From Hallella bergensis DSM 17361 (GTDB lineage: Bacteria > Bacteroidota > Bacteroidia > Bacteroidales > Bacteroidaceae), in NCBI RefSeq assembly GCF_000160535.1, contig NZ_GG704781.1, positions 395,323 to 459,322 on the forward strand: 64,000 nt of DNA, in the 5' to 3' direction. The notes below the pieces were generated by a model. The model saw only the letters and a program-made list of their open reading frames with translations, had not been told where the DNA came from and did no database searches. A program made the translations under genes and the position numbers. Positions 8,643 to 17,120 of this stretch are shown here, piece after piece; position 1 is the stretch's first letter; every line of letters starts with the position of its first letter.

Positions 8643-9785
8643 TCAATAAGCCTCAGACTTCTTGATCTCGTCGCGGTCTATTTTCTTCTTATCTATAGAC
8701 CACCATGCGTACGAACCGTAAGCCACGATCACTGGTATAAGCAATGACACGTATGCCATGGCTCTCAGCGTGGTTTCACTGCTGCTACTGTTACGAATGG
8801 TCAGCGAATACTGGAGATCAACATTTGACGGATAGAACGCTGTGTCATTCCAACCTACAATAAGGAACAGCACGAGGACAACCAGCATCACACCGATGCC
8901 GGCCGGCCATATGCCCTTGGTGTAGTTCTTGACAAAGATAGTCTTGCCAATTCCAAACAACAACAGTACCACACCCACAAGGAGAATAATGGCTAACGGC
9001 CACATCTGAATGAGGTTGTTGAAATATTTGTAAGGCTCCATGAAGATTGTGCCTGTGGCTGGATCAACAGCATACCCGTCTTTGAGCAGGGTGCGAATGA
9101 AGAATGTCAGGAATGTCACAAGGAATGCAACGGTATTGTATAACAGCACGCGTGGAATGCGATTACGAATGGCAGTGTCGTTGACATTGTTATTAATATA
9201 GAGAATACCAAGTATACGGGCAAGGAAGAATACTGCCACACCAAACAGCACAGCCCAGAGATCGAGTAGCACATCAAGTCCGCCACTGGCATTAGCCCAA
9301 TGGCTGATGACCGGCTGTACGGATGAAAACATGTTTGATTTCTCTACGACAAAATTGCTCCCATTGAAGAATGTAGCTACAGCTCCGCCAATAAGCAGTG
9401 GGCCAACAATACCATTGATGATAAGACAAATTTGAAATGTCTTAGGACCAAGGAAGTTGCCCAATTTATTTTGGAACTCATAGCTCACAGCTTGTAGCAC
9501 AAAAGAGAATAAAATGAGCATCCACACCCAGTAGGCTCCGCCAAAACTCGTGCTGTAAAAGAGTGGGAACGAGGCAAAGAAAGATGCTCCGAACGTTACC
9601 AACGTGGTGAACGTGAACTCCCATTTGCGTCCGGTGGAGTTAATGACCATGCGACGTTCAATTGGGTTCTTTCCCAATTCAAATATCATGGAGTTAGCTC
9701 CCTGTACAAAAAGGAAGAATACTAAGAAGGCGGCCATCAGTGAGACGACAAACCACCAATATGATTGTAAGAATTCGTATGACAT
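8643..9785 (-). CDS. cydB: Cytochrome bd oxidase subunit II
   Basis: This inner-membrane subunit of the quinol:O2 oxidoreductase lets anaerobes scavenge or detoxify low oxygen. The 380-residue protein has about eight or nine hydrophobic helices and conserved CydB features (FVQGANSMIFELGKNPIERR near residue 27-46, WMLILFSFVLQAVSYEFQNK). It begins 6 bp after the cydA stop, so the two are translationally close. The C-terminus is lysine-rich and cytoplasmic (KKKIDRDEIKKSEAY). It shares the operon with cydA and a DUF4492 gene. Confidence 0.97.
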   Translation of the reverse strand: MSYEFLQSYWWFVVSLMAAFLVFFLFVQGANSMIFELGKNPIERRMVINSTGRKWEFTFTTLVTFGASFFASFPLFYSTSFGGAYWVWMLILFSFVLQAVSYEFQNKLGNFLGPKTFQICLIINGIVGPLLIGGAVATFFNGSNFVVEKSNMFSSVQPVISHWANASGGLDVLLDLWAVLFGVAVFFLARILGILYINNNVNDTAIRNRIPRVLLYNTVAFLVTFLTFFIRTLLKDGYAVDPATGTIFMEPYKYFNNLIQMWPLAIILLVGVVLLLFGIGKTIFVKNYTKGIWPAGIGVMLVVLVLFLIVGWNDTAFYPSNVDLQYSLTIRNSSSSETTLRAMAYVSLLIPVIVAYGSYAWWSIDKKKIDRDEIKKSEAY

Positions 9786-9791
9786 GGCTAA

Positions 9792-11381
9792 TTAGTTTTT
9801 ATATGCAACTTCGCTGTATTCAGGCCCCTTCTTGATTTGCTTGCAAAGAATGCAAATTTCAACAATGAGCATCGTTGTGAATAAGATCAAGAAGATGAAG
9901 AAAGTTATGGCAACACTCGTGGAAGGAATGTTGGATACGGCTACTCCCACAGGGAGCATGTCTTGAATGGTCCAAGGCTGGCGTCCCATTTCGGCCACAA
10001 TCCATCCAGACTCACTCGCAATGTATGCCAAGGGAATGAGTATCAATCCTGTCCAATGTATCCAACGGAACTTTTTAATATCGCGCTTGTGAACAAGGAA
10101 TAGTAAAACGGCGAAGAACAGGATGAAAATCATACCTAATCCAACCATGATGCGGAATGCATAGAATGTCAATGGAATGGATGGAACTAAGTCGTGAACA
10201 TCTTTGATATATCCATAACCGAAGTTATGAATGTTGTCTTTCAAAATGGCAAGATGTGATTTTGCTTCTTCATTCAGCGGGTCACCGTCTTTCATTCCTG
10301 CCGTAGCCTTGCGATAACCTTGCAATGCCACAATAGCTTTTTTACCGCTTTCAATTTTCTCCTGGTACGAAGTCTCCTTGGTTCCGTCTGGTTTGGTGTA
10401 GCCATTAATCAAATCGTTGATGCCGGGCACATAACCATTCATAGACCGTGTAGCCAATAAGGACAAGCCGTTAGGGATAGCCAAACGATAGGGCGGCTCC
10501 TTCTCGTTGACATAATCGGGTTGCTTGAACGGGTGTACGCCTGAGATAAGGGTCAGACTCTGGCTCTCACCTCCATTATAAAGAGCTTCCATAGCTGCTA
10601 ACTTCATGGGTTGCACCTTAGCAACCATGTAGCCGGAATTATCCCCTGTCAATACGGCAAGCAAAGAAGCCACCAGGCCGACAACACCAGCTATCTTGAT
10701 GCTTTCGATAGCTAATTTGTGCTCGCGGTTTTTCAACAAGTACCAACAGCACACACCTGCTGCAAATACTGCCCCTACAATCCAGGCTGATGTAACAGTA
10801 TGGCAAAATTTATCTACGGCAAACGGTGAGAACGCAACATCTGAAAAAGAAGTCATCTCAAATCGCATCGTGGAAGGATTAAACTCTTGACCCACTGGGT
10901 ATTGCATCCATGAGTTGGCTACAAGTATCCACCACGCAGAAATCGTGGCACCTAATCCGGTGAGCCAAGTGGCTGCCAAGTGAAATCCTCGTGATACCTT
11001 GTCCCAGCCAAAGAACATCACGGCCACAAACGTTGCTTCCATGAAGAAAGCCACAATACCCTCAATGGCAAGTGGTGCGCCGAATATGTCGCCCACCATC
11101 CACGAGTAGTTGCTCCAGTTGGTACCAAACTCGAACTCAAGAATGATTCCCGTTGCAATACCCATGGCAAAGTTTATTCCAAAGAGTTTCTGCCAGAAAC
11201 GGGCCACGTCTTTCCAGAAAACATCATGAGTACGATAATAACAAGTTTCGGCAATTCCCATGATAACTGCCAATCCCAAAGTGAGTGGAACAAACAGCCA
11301 GTGGTAAATTGCGGTCAGTGCAAACTGGGCTCTAGACCAGTCGACTGTTGCATTTGTAATGTCTAATAAAAGATTTAACAT
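9792..11381 (-). CDS. cydA: Cytochrome bd oxidase subunit I
   Basis: The haem-bearing, quinol-oxidising subunit of cytochrome bd. H27 (in AIYHWLFVPLTLG) corresponds to the haem b595 ligand H19 of E. coli. The GTNWSNYSWMVG and GAPLAIEGIVAFFMEATF motifs are intact, as is the quinol-site GRQPWTIQDMLPV. At 529 residues it is near E. coli length. About 100 residues of polar sequence (roughly 300-395) form the periplasmic Q-loop region. The order DUF4492-cydA-cydB is the usual Bacteroidetes operon. No cydC or cydD assembly exporter is in the window. Confidence 0.98.
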   Translation of the reverse strand: MLNLLLDITNATVDWSRAQFALTAIYHWLFVPLTLGLAVIMGIAETCYYRTHDVFWKDVARFWQKLFGINFAMGIATGIILEFEFGTNWSNYSWMVGDIFGAPLAIEGIVAFFMEATFVAVMFFGWDKVSRGFHLAATWLTGLGATISAWWILVANSWMQYPVGQEFNPSTMRFEMTSFSDVAFSPFAVDKFCHTVTSAWIVGAVFAAGVCCWYLLKNREHKLAIESIKIAGVVGLVASLLAVLTGDNSGYMVAKVQPMKLAAMEALYNGGESQSLTLISGVHPFKQPDYVNEKEPPYRLAIPNGLSLLATRSMNGYVPGINDLINGYTKPDGTKETSYQEKIESGKKAIVALQGYRKATAGMKDGDPLNEEAKSHLAILKDNIHNFGYGYIKDVHDLVPSIPLTFYAFRIMVGLGMIFILFFAVLLFLVHKRDIKKFRWIHWTGLILIPLAYIASESGWIVAEMGRQPWTIQDMLPVGVAVSNIPSTSVAITFFIFLILFTTMLIVEICILCKQIKKGPEYSEVAYKN

Positions 11382-11401
11382 ATTGGTTAGATTTAAATAA
11401 C

Positions 11402-11638
11402 TTAATCTGTGTGTTTAAGTATTTGTTTGGATACAAATTCAGACTCCTGACCCTTTTTGGCGTTTTCGTGTATGAAATTGGGAAAGAAGAATAATTTGAG
11501 AATGGCAAAAATAATGAACAGTTTGATCAGGATCACTGTCCACAGCGTCTTGCCCAAGGTCATATTTCTGAATCCGTCAACGTAAAGATGATAGACATTG
11601 TAGGCAAATCGATATAAGCCGCTATTCTTAAAATTCAT
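11402..11638 (-). CDS. DUF4492 small membrane protein of the cyd operon
   Basis: A 78-residue protein with one hydrophobic helix (about residues 31-52, TVILIKLFIIFAILKLFFF) flanked by an aromatic, amphipathic N-terminus and a charged tail. DUF4492 genes are regularly found immediately upstream of cydA in Bacteroidetes and some Campylobacterota. The job is unproven; a small accessory subunit analogous to CydX is an attractive inference. It sits 20 bp upstream of cydA and is preceded by a canonical promoter. Confidence 0.88.
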   Translation of the reverse strand: MNFKNSGLYRFAYNVYHLYVDGFRNMTLGKTLWTVILIKLFIIFAILKLFFFPNFIHENAKKGQESEFVSKQILKHTD

Positions 11639-11657
11639 AAGTTTTAAGTTTACGGTA

Positions 11658-11688
11658 CAAACTTAAATCTTTTTTTTGAGATTGACAA
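11658..11688 (-). promoter_or_regulatory. Promoter of the DUF4492-cydAB operon
   Basis: On the minus strand a TTG (-33) at 11688-11686 is followed after 20 bp by TAAGTTTG at 11665-11658. This is a canonical Bacteroidetes promoter, 20 bp upstream of the first start codon. Confidence 0.75.
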
Positions 11689-11780
11689 CAATTCATTTGT
11701 ATTTTTTACATAAGTGGGTATAAAATATGGTTCATCCGACATCCAGGATGAATCCTGAGACAACAGATGGTGATAATTTT

Positions 11781-12145
11781 TCTGACAAACATCTCTCTGT
11801 ATTTCGCGAATTTAAAAATAAGAATCTATTGGTTTGAAATTCGAGAAATTTGAGATAATTTGTAGAGCGTTGACAATCAGAGTTTTAATAAATATGATTT
11901 TACCATACGATTTTTGTCGTCTACGATTAGATATCAAACGCCGCTGCGGTTAAACTCTAATCGCGATGCGACAAAGGCTCGGTCGCGCAATCGATAAGCT
12001 CAAATCGCGGTGCCACAAGGTTGTAACCACATCGGTCTTGTGTTCTTGATACTCTTCGCGATTGGAATTATCCGCAAAAACATGGCGCCTTTCTGTCCAG
12101 ATGAGACGAAAGGAAATGGCCGGAAACGGTAATAATATTTTATAA
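11781..12145 (-). repeat. Dispersed intergenic element, copy A (degenerate)
   Basis: This shares diverged but alignable blocks with copies at 36093-36460, 46318-46583 and 61081-61448. There is a stretch around TTTAAAAATAAGAATC, a central block with ATATC and CGC-rich text, and a block beginning ACATGGCGC near 12082 and ending AATATTTTAT. Read on the minus strand, its right-to-left end encodes ILIFKFAKYREMFVR, matching IFEFTKYGEVFVKQ of copy B. Stop codons interrupt the remainder. Together with the flanks it explains most of the 746-bp gene-free stretch 11639-12384. A short hairpin (TTCATCC/GGATGAA, 11731-11752) lies just to the left. Confidence 0.65.
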
Positions 12146-12194
12146 AGTGAAGAATGAAGAATGAAGAGTGAAGAATGAAGAGTGAGGAATGAAG
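12146..12194 (+). repeat. Heptanucleotide microsatellite, 7 units of 7 bp
   Basis: Seven uninterrupted 7-bp units of the form A(A/G)TGA(A/G)G run from 12146 to 12194. A 7-bp period changes reading frame with every unit gained or lost. It directly abuts the end of dispersed element copy A. No gene reads through it convincingly. Confidence 0.85.
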
Positions 12195-12384
12195 GGGGGA
12201 AGAATATGCACTACATGACTGTCGTATCACTCGAAATGTAGGATGAACTTAAAATATCATAGGAATGAAATGTCATTAAAGCGACAAGCTGCAATTGTTG
12301 TCATTTTTGACCGGAGAATCGTGTATTAACTATCACCATTTGGTGACCATGCAAGACGGCTTGATGAAACGATTTGCTTGCGTG

Positions 12385-14367
12385 TCAATCCTTCTTTTCC
12401 TTTATCTTTTTGCTCAAGGCGTAAGCATCATAAAGTCCAAGTTCCCCGGCTTTGCTCAAATCCTGCTGTGCGGCGTCATATTTACCCATACGATAAAATA
12501 CAATTCCTCTGTTATAATACGCTTCTGCCAAGCGTGGATCCAATTGTATTGTATAAGTATAGTCGGACACCGCACGGTCAAAGTTTTTCTGGTCTGCAAA
12601 CATGTTTGCTCGATTGAAGTAGAGGTACGCATTTTTAGGTGCCAACTTAATTGCTTCTGCAAAATCCCCTTCAGCCTGTGCTGCCTTCATGCTGACATTC
12701 TGCCCCCTCGAAGAATCGTAATTGTTGAGTAGGGTCTGACATGTTGCGCGAGTCCACCAACCAATAACCGACGTTTTATCAAGAGAGAGATAATCGTCAA
12801 GGTCAGAGATGGCATCCGAATAGTTCTGCGCATCGGCGAAAGCAATGGCACGCTGCAACAATAAATCTGCTCGTACCTTCGGATTGCTCTCCTCGCCTAT
12901 TCCTGCAGATAAAACATCTATGATTTGGAAAATCTGCCTTGATTGAACATCACTGAGTTTACTATGTTGATGTTTGCATGCCAATGTCAGCTTACGAATA
13001 GGATCGTGCTTGCTATTAAACCTGTCCACAGAAGGATCGTAGGCCTGGTACCCCTGTATTCCATTGGAATATGAGAAATAGGACAGTTGATACATCGGAA
13101 GCAGTGAAAACTCCACATCACGGTTTTGTATTGTTCCACGATATTGGCTCTTGTACTCATGCTCCACTTCCGACTTGTCTTCTACAACAATATTGTTATA
13201 TTTGTCTATATTGATCTCCGATCTCCTACGCATTTCCTTGAGTTTCTCTTTACTCCAACGCCGTTGACCACCAATGCGTTTGTCCATCTGTGCCTTGAAA
13301 ATGCGGAATTCATCAAGTTCGGCCTTGGCTGTCATACCCAACCTTCGATAACAACGAGCACGATTACTCAGTCCAGCCCAAAAGTTGGGGAACTGATTAA
13401 TGACTTGACTATAGTCAGCAATAGCCGCACGAAGGTTCCCAGTCTTGTCATGCAAAAGAGCACGATTGTAAATCGCCATAAAGTTTTGTGGCTCCATCTT
13501 GATTACAAAGTCGAAATCCTCAATAGCCCTGTTATCATCGCCAAGCTGTACGCGGAGCAGACCACGGTTAAAATGAGCAAGAAAGTTATTGGGATCAAGG
13601 TCTATGGCCAAGTCATAATCTTCCATGGCTCCACGCAAATTATTATAATTGAGTCTTGCCAAGGCACGGTTCACATAACTGTTGACAGATTTTGGATTGA
13701 GATGTACAACTCTGCTTAAGCAACTGTCGGCAGTTTTCCATTGCTGTCTGTTCAATGCTATATACGATCGTGTGGTCCATGCGTCCACATTGTAAGGATC
13801 GATTTGTAAGCTTTTTGCAAGCCATGTGTCTGCTTCAACCGTATCTTTCTTGTTGAGACAGATTTCGGCTTTCAATGAATAAGCGGATGAAACATCCGAC
13901 CATTTTTTTATTATGGTATCCGCATCGAGTAAAGCCTGGTCATAGTCTTTGGTTTTCAGTCGGCAAATAGCACGATTCAACCAAAAGCTGGAGACAGAGG
14001 GGTTCAGCCGGATAGCCTTCGTATAATCGTCTATGGCCTCGCCGAACTTTTCCTGACGGATACGTGAAATGGCACGTAAATCAAAAATCTGTTCTATATA
14101 AGGGTTTAACCCAATGGCCTCTGAGGCATCCTGTTCAGCCCCGACAAAATCATCAAGATAGAACTTTGCCACTGCCCTGTTGTACCAAGGGAGCCATAAA
14201 TATGGCTTCAAAGACAACACCTTATTGAAATATTGGATAGAGAGCACGTAGTCTTCGTAATGCAATGCAACCTCGCCGCTGGTTATCAAGCGGTCTATGT
14301 TGTATTGAGCATTCATCTTGCCCACAGACAACAAGGTTACGAGCAAGACGATTATTTTGCTCTTCAT
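12385..14367 (-). CDS. Exported multi-TPR protein
   Basis: A signal peptide (residues 1-20) is followed by a long array of tetratricopeptide repeats at about 25-350 (e.g. AIDDYTKAIRLNPSVSSFWL, AMEDYDLAIDLDPNNFLAHF, AIEDFDFVIKMEPQNFMAIY). A less regular spacer (about 350-470) with an RRWSKEKLKEMRRRSE basic patch precedes a second TPR block to the C-terminus (AISDLDDYLSLDKTS, AVSDYTYTIQLDPRLAEAYY). No enzymatic motif is seen. It lies 7 bp downstream of def and is the last gene of the SPOR-ruvX-def operon. It is probably a periplasmic scaffold; partner unknown. Confidence 0.88.
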   Translation of the reverse strand: MKSKIIVLLVTLLSVGKMNAQYNIDRLITSGEVALHYEDYVLSIQYFNKVLSLKPYLWLPWYNRAVAKFYLDDFVGAEQDASEAIGLNPYIEQIFDLRAISRIRQEKFGEAIDDYTKAIRLNPSVSSFWLNRAICRLKTKDYDQALLDADTIIKKWSDVSSAYSLKAEICLNKKDTVEADTWLAKSLQIDPYNVDAWTTRSYIALNRQQWKTADSCLSRVVHLNPKSVNSYVNRALARLNYNNLRGAMEDYDLAIDLDPNNFLAHFNRGLLRVQLGDDNRAIEDFDFVIKMEPQNFMAIYNRALLHDKTGNLRAAIADYSQVINQFPNFWAGLSNRARCYRRLGMTAKAELDEFRIFKAQMDKRIGGQRRWSKEKLKEMRRRSEINIDKYNNIVVEDKSEVEHEYKSQYRGTIQNRDVEFSLLPMYQLSYFSYSNGIQGYQAYDPSVDRFNSKHDPIRKLTLACKHQHSKLSDVQSRQIFQIIDVLSAGIGEESNPKVRADLLLQRAIAFADAQNYSDAISDLDDYLSLDKTSVIGWWTRATCQTLLNNYDSSRGQNVSMKAAQAEGDFAEAIKLAPKNAYLYFNRANMFADQKNFDRAVSDYTYTIQLDPRLAEAYYNRGIVFYRMGKYDAAQQDLSKAGELGLYDAYALSKKIKEKKD

Positions 14368-14374
14368 CGCTTTA

Positions 14375-14938
14375 TTATTTTCGGGCAGGCTTTGTCCTGT
14401 AAGAACAAGTATATTTACCCTGCATGATTCCCTTCAACTTATTACGGATGAGTTGCTTGCGCAAGGGAGTAATACGATCCACATACATCACTCCCTCCAA
14501 ATGGTCAAACTCATGTTGCATTACACGAGCCAAATATCCTTCTACCCATTCATCATGCGGCTGGAGCTCCTCATCAAGATATTGCACACGTATACGGGAA
14601 TATCTTACGACCTTTTCACTCAGGCCGGGAACCGATAGGCAACCCTCCTCCATGCTTACCTTTTCTGATTTTTTGTCAACTTCGATAATATGTGGGTTGA
14701 TATAAGCATGACGAAAGTCTGCATATTCAGGATAGTCCTCTTTCAGAACATCAAGATTGATAACCACAACACGTACTGACTTCCCTATTTGGGGAGCAGC
14801 CAACCCTACTCCGGAAGAGGCGTCCATGGTCTCAAACATATCATCAATCAATTGACTCAATCCGGGATAATCCGTTGGAATGTCCTGGGCAACTTTTCTC
14901 AACACCGGATGCCCGTATGTATAAATTGGTAATATCAT
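14375..14938 (-). CDS. def: Peptide deformylase
   Basis: Removes the N-formyl group from nascent proteins in the cytosol. All three signature motifs are present: motif 1 GVGLAAPQIG at about 43-52, motif 2 EEGCLSVPG at about 97-105 (metal-ligand cysteine) and motif 3 HEFDHLEG at about 143-150 (two histidine ligands and the catalytic glutamate). The 187-residue length is normal. Its start overlaps the ruvX stop by 4 bp (ATGA type), indicating translational coupling. The tail is basic. Confidence 0.98.
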   Translation of the reverse strand: MILPIYTYGHPVLRKVAQDIPTDYPGLSQLIDDMFETMDASSGVGLAAPQIGKSVRVVVINLDVLKEDYPEYADFRHAYINPHIIEVDKKSEKVSMEEGCLSVPGLSEKVVRYSRIRVQYLDEELQPHDEWVEGYLARVMQHEFDHLEGVMYVDRITPLRKQLIRNKLKGIMQGKYTCSYRTKPARK

Positions 14939-15351
14939 TTCTTTGAATTCATATAGTCCTGAAGGATAATGGTAGCACTAATCTCATCTGCTAATCCCTT
15001 GTTCTCCCTCCTGGTCTTTTTTTTCACACCACTCTCGAGGATTGCTCGATGAGCTAACACAGAAGTAAATCGCTCATCATAATATACTATAGGTATTGCA
15101 GGATGCGATTTTCGCCATCGACCCACAAAATTCTCCACCCTTGCAAAATTCTCCGATGGATTCCCGTCGAGCTGCATAGGCTTACCTATAACAATACGTT
15201 CGACCTCCTCTTGTTTCACATAAGAACTGAGAAAGTCGAACAAATCTTTTGTCTCTACTGTAGTGAGACCATTGGCAATAAACTGCATGGGATCTGTAAC
15301 TGCCAATCCCGTGCGTTTTTTACCATAGTCTATTGATAGTATTCTTGCCAA
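14935..15351 (-). CDS. ruvX: Putative Holliday junction resolvase / pre-16S rRNA nuclease (RuvX/YqgF)
   Basis: An RNase H-fold nuclease. In E. coli YqgF matures the 5' end of 16S rRNA, and the family is also annotated as a Holliday junction resolvase. SIDYGKKRTGLAVTDP at residues 6-21 carries the first catalytic aspartate, VERIVIGKP is central, and YDERFTS near 92 and the C-terminal DEISATIILQDYM complete the family pattern. At 138 residues the length is normal. It overlaps def by 4 bp and starts 3 bp after the SPOR gene. Confidence 0.95.
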   Translation of the reverse strand: MARILSIDYGKKRTGLAVTDPMQFIANGLTTVETKDLFDFLSSYVKQEEVERIVIGKPMQLDGNPSENFARVENFVGRWRKSHPAIPIVYYDERFTSVLAHRAILESGVKKKTRRENKGLADEISATIILQDYMNSKK

Positions 15352-15354
15352 AAA

Positions 15355-15855
15355 TTATTTCTTATACAACAACCAAGCGTCACTCTTGGGGTTATACTGG
15401 CTACCGCGAAGAGCATCGCGACTCTGCACAGCCTGAGCCTTATCGGCAGACGTGGTAGCAATAACACGATACATATTCAAAGTAGAGTTATATGCTATCT
15501 GTGCATCATATCCACCCTGCTTCAAAGTAGTCTGTAACCCCTCTGCATTTGCTTTCAAACCAAAAGAGCCCACAACCACACTGTATGCTTGCAGTCCTAC
15601 ACCGCTAACAATGGTCACATCCTCCGTGCGTACCGTTGCATTTTCAACATTCGACACCGTAGTCTGTGTGACAGGCTGTTGTGTAAGAGGCGTCACCACA
15701 GGAGCTTCTTCTTGGGTAGGCTGCTGTGCCATATTTTGCTCTTCCTGAGCCTTAGCCTTCTCGTAGGCTTTCTTATAAGCACTTTCTTGTGATTTGCAAC
15801 TTGTAAAAGCCAAGGCAATACACATAGAAGCACCCAATACCAATGATTTTTTCAT
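15355..15855 (-). CDS. SPOR-domain lipoprotein
   Basis: The signal peptide ends in a lipobox, LAFTSC, with C20 as the lipidated residue. A charged coiled segment (SAYKKAYEKAKAQEEQ) and a Q/P/T-rich linker follow. A SPOR domain occupies about residues 88-166 (YSVVVGSFGLKANAEGLQ, then YDAQIAY...YRVIATTSAD). SPOR domains bind glycan strands lacking stem peptides, as found at division sites. As first gene of the operon with ruvX, def and the TPR gene, it probably drives their expression. An envelope role in division is likely. Confidence 0.9.
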   Translation of the reverse strand: MKKSLVLGASMCIALAFTSCKSQESAYKKAYEKAKAQEEQNMAQQPTQEEAPVVTPLTQQPVTQTTVSNVENATVRTEDVTIVSGVGLQAYSVVVGSFGLKANAEGLQTTLKQGGYDAQIAYNSTLNMYRVIATTSADKAQAVQSRDALRGSQYNPKSDAWLLYKK

Positions 15856-16018
15856 ACCTTTTGAATATTTATGATGTTAATGTTATTCGTAATAAAGGAA
15901 TCTAATCCTATGATGTGCGAAATTACGAAAATTATCACAAAAACAAAAAAAGTGTGCGCATAAAGTTTGTTAAATCAATAAAATAGGAGTTTTTAACATA
16001 AACTTTTCTACCTTTCCC

Positions 16019-16049
16019 TTGCATTTTATCATGGAAATATATATATTTG
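16019..16049 (+). promoter_or_regulatory. Promoter of the YtxH operon
   Basis: TTG at 16019-16021, a 20-bp spacer and TATATTTG at 16042-16049 form a textbook Bacteroidetes promoter, 33 bp before the ATG at 16083. Confidence 0.8.
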
Positions 16050-16082
16050 CAAATGACAAGATATTTTTAACTAAAAGCAAAT

Positions 16083-16301
16083 ATGATGAAAACATTAGGC
16101 TACATTGGCGCTTTCTTAAGTGGCGCTATCACAGGAGCAGCATTAGGAATGCTTATGGCTCCGGAAAAAGGTGAAAAAACACGCAATAAGATTACAGATG
16201 CTATTGACGATTTCTGCAAGAAGCATGACATCAAACTCAATCGTAAGGATACCGACGACCTTATTGATGATATTAAAGAAGCCGTAGGCGTTGGAGACTA
16301 A
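16083..16301 (+). CDS. YtxH-domain small membrane protein
   Basis: The 72-residue protein has an N-terminal glycine-rich membrane helix (residues 5-27, [17 protein letters not shown]) immediately followed by the YtxH signature APEKGEKTR and an acidic, amphipathic tail. YtxH proteins are often stress-induced (for example in general stress regulons of Firmicutes), but their biochemistry is unclear. A strong hairpin at 16320-16350 separates it from the next gene, so it may be made in excess of its partners. Confidence 0.88.
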   Translation: MMKTLGYIGAFLSGAITGAALGMLMAPEKGEKTRNKITDAIDDFCKKHDIKLNRKDTDDLIDDIKEAVGVGD

Positions 16302-16319
16302 TCCGTCATTTTAATTAAG

Positions 16320-16355
16320 AATAGGGTTGTGAACAACTCACAACCCTATTTCTTT
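16320..16355 (+). terminator. Strong intrinsic terminator or attenuator inside the YtxH operon
   Basis: A perfect 13-bp stem (AATAGGGTTGTGA / TCACAACCCTATT) with a 5-nt loop is followed by TTTCTTT. It lies between the YtxH gene and the holin-like gene, with no obvious new promoter after it. It probably truncates most transcripts after YtxH. Confidence 0.85.
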
Positions 16356-16377
16356 AATCACTATACACAGGAGATAT

Positions 16378-16728
16378 ATGTTTTCAAATGACAATAACAT
16401 TGAAACTATCGGCAAGCTTGTCGAAACCTTAAAGCACTACACAGGTCTGCAAGCAGAGTATGTAAAGTTGAGCATTGTTGAGAAAACCGTTAAGATTCTT
16501 ACAGTTATCGGTATTACTGCCATACTCTGCATGTTTCTTGTCCTGATGCTCATTTATCTCAGTTTCGCCGCCGCATACGCTCTCGCCCCCTATGTTGGCA
16601 ACCCAGGAGCTTTTGCCATTATTGCTGGCGTATATCTTGTTTTACTCATCCTTTTCCTTATTTTCAGAAAACAATGGATAGAGAAACCATTGGTAAGATT
16701 ACTTGCTTCATTGTTATTAAGTAAATAA
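16378..16728 (+). CDS. Holin-superfamily (YqjE/phage_holin_3_6-like) membrane protein
   Basis: The 116-residue protein has a soluble amphipathic N-terminus (1-40) and two long hydrophobic helices (about 40-63 and 72-97), ending in a basic FRKQWIEKPLVRLL segment. It resembles the chromosomal YqjE / Phage_holin_3_6 group, which sits beside YtxH or YqjD-like genes in many bacteria and is not phage lysis machinery. It follows the attenuator hairpin and is 3 bp from the next gene. Role: membrane stress or envelope organisation, inferred from the neighbourhood. Confidence 0.8.
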   Translation: MFSNDNNIETIGKLVETLKHYTGLQAEYVKLSIVEKTVKILTVIGITAILCMFLVLMLIYLSFAAAYALAPYVGNPGAFAIIAGVYLVLLILFLIFRKQWIEKPLVRLLASLLLSK

Positions 16729-16731
16729 ATT

Positions 16732-16989
16732 ATGGACAACAACACTTCCCCCTCTGACACATACAAATCACTTGAGGAAATAAAACTTCGAAAGGCAATG
16801 CTCCTGAGAGACATCCAAAAGGAAGATAACAGGATACAAAATATATGGGTTACTTTGTTCAGAAAGCCCGAAGCCTTTAAAAAGAACACGTCACCATCCA
16901 GGCGTATCAACAGCTTAATGAGTACAGGTGCTGGATTTTTTGATACCGTTATATTAGGATGGAAGCTTTATAGAAAGTTCAGAAGATAG
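16732..16989 (+). CDS. Small basic protein of the YtxH/holin-like operon
   Basis: This 85-residue protein starts 3 bp after the holin-like gene. Residues 12-35 are a charged helix (SLEEIKLRKAMLLRDIQKED); the C-terminal half has a moderately hydrophobic stretch (STGAGFFDTVILGWKLY) and ends KFRR. I do not recognise a named family. Trios of YtxH, a YqjE-like protein and a small YqjK-like basic protein occur in other phyla, and this could be the equivalent third member. Confidence 0.75.
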   Translation: MDNNTSPSDTYKSLEEIKLRKAMLLRDIQKEDNRIQNIWVTLFRKPEAFKKNTSPSRRINSLMSTGAGFFDTVILGWKLYRKFRR

Positions 16990-17087
16990 AATCTGAATAG
17001 CGGGTGTGACATGTTAACAAATCGAAACTCAAGCATTTTCGTGCAAACAAAAGTTATAAATCAACTTGTTTTTGCCCTAAAAATCTC

Positions 17088-17115
17088 TTGTTTATAAATA
17101 AACACGCTATATTTG
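17088..17115 (+). promoter_or_regulatory. Promoter of a candidate small RNA
   Basis: TTG at 17088-17090, a 17-bp spacer and TATATTTG at 17108-17115. No start codon or ORF follows before the terminator at 17158. Confidence 0.55.
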
Positions 17116-17120
17116 TAACG

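Noticed and set aside
12000..12230. 76-codon minus-strand frame with the pattern LHSSFFILH
   Set aside because: It is a translation of the heptamer microsatellite and repeat copy A, not a protein gene.
13126..13719. 197-codon plus-strand frame inside the TPR gene
   Set aside because: Antisense to clear TPR repeats; no promoter or protein motif.
16378..16728. Holin-like protein as sign of a prophage
   Set aside because: It groups with chromosomal YqjE/YtxH neighbours; no endolysin, capsid or integrase is nearby.
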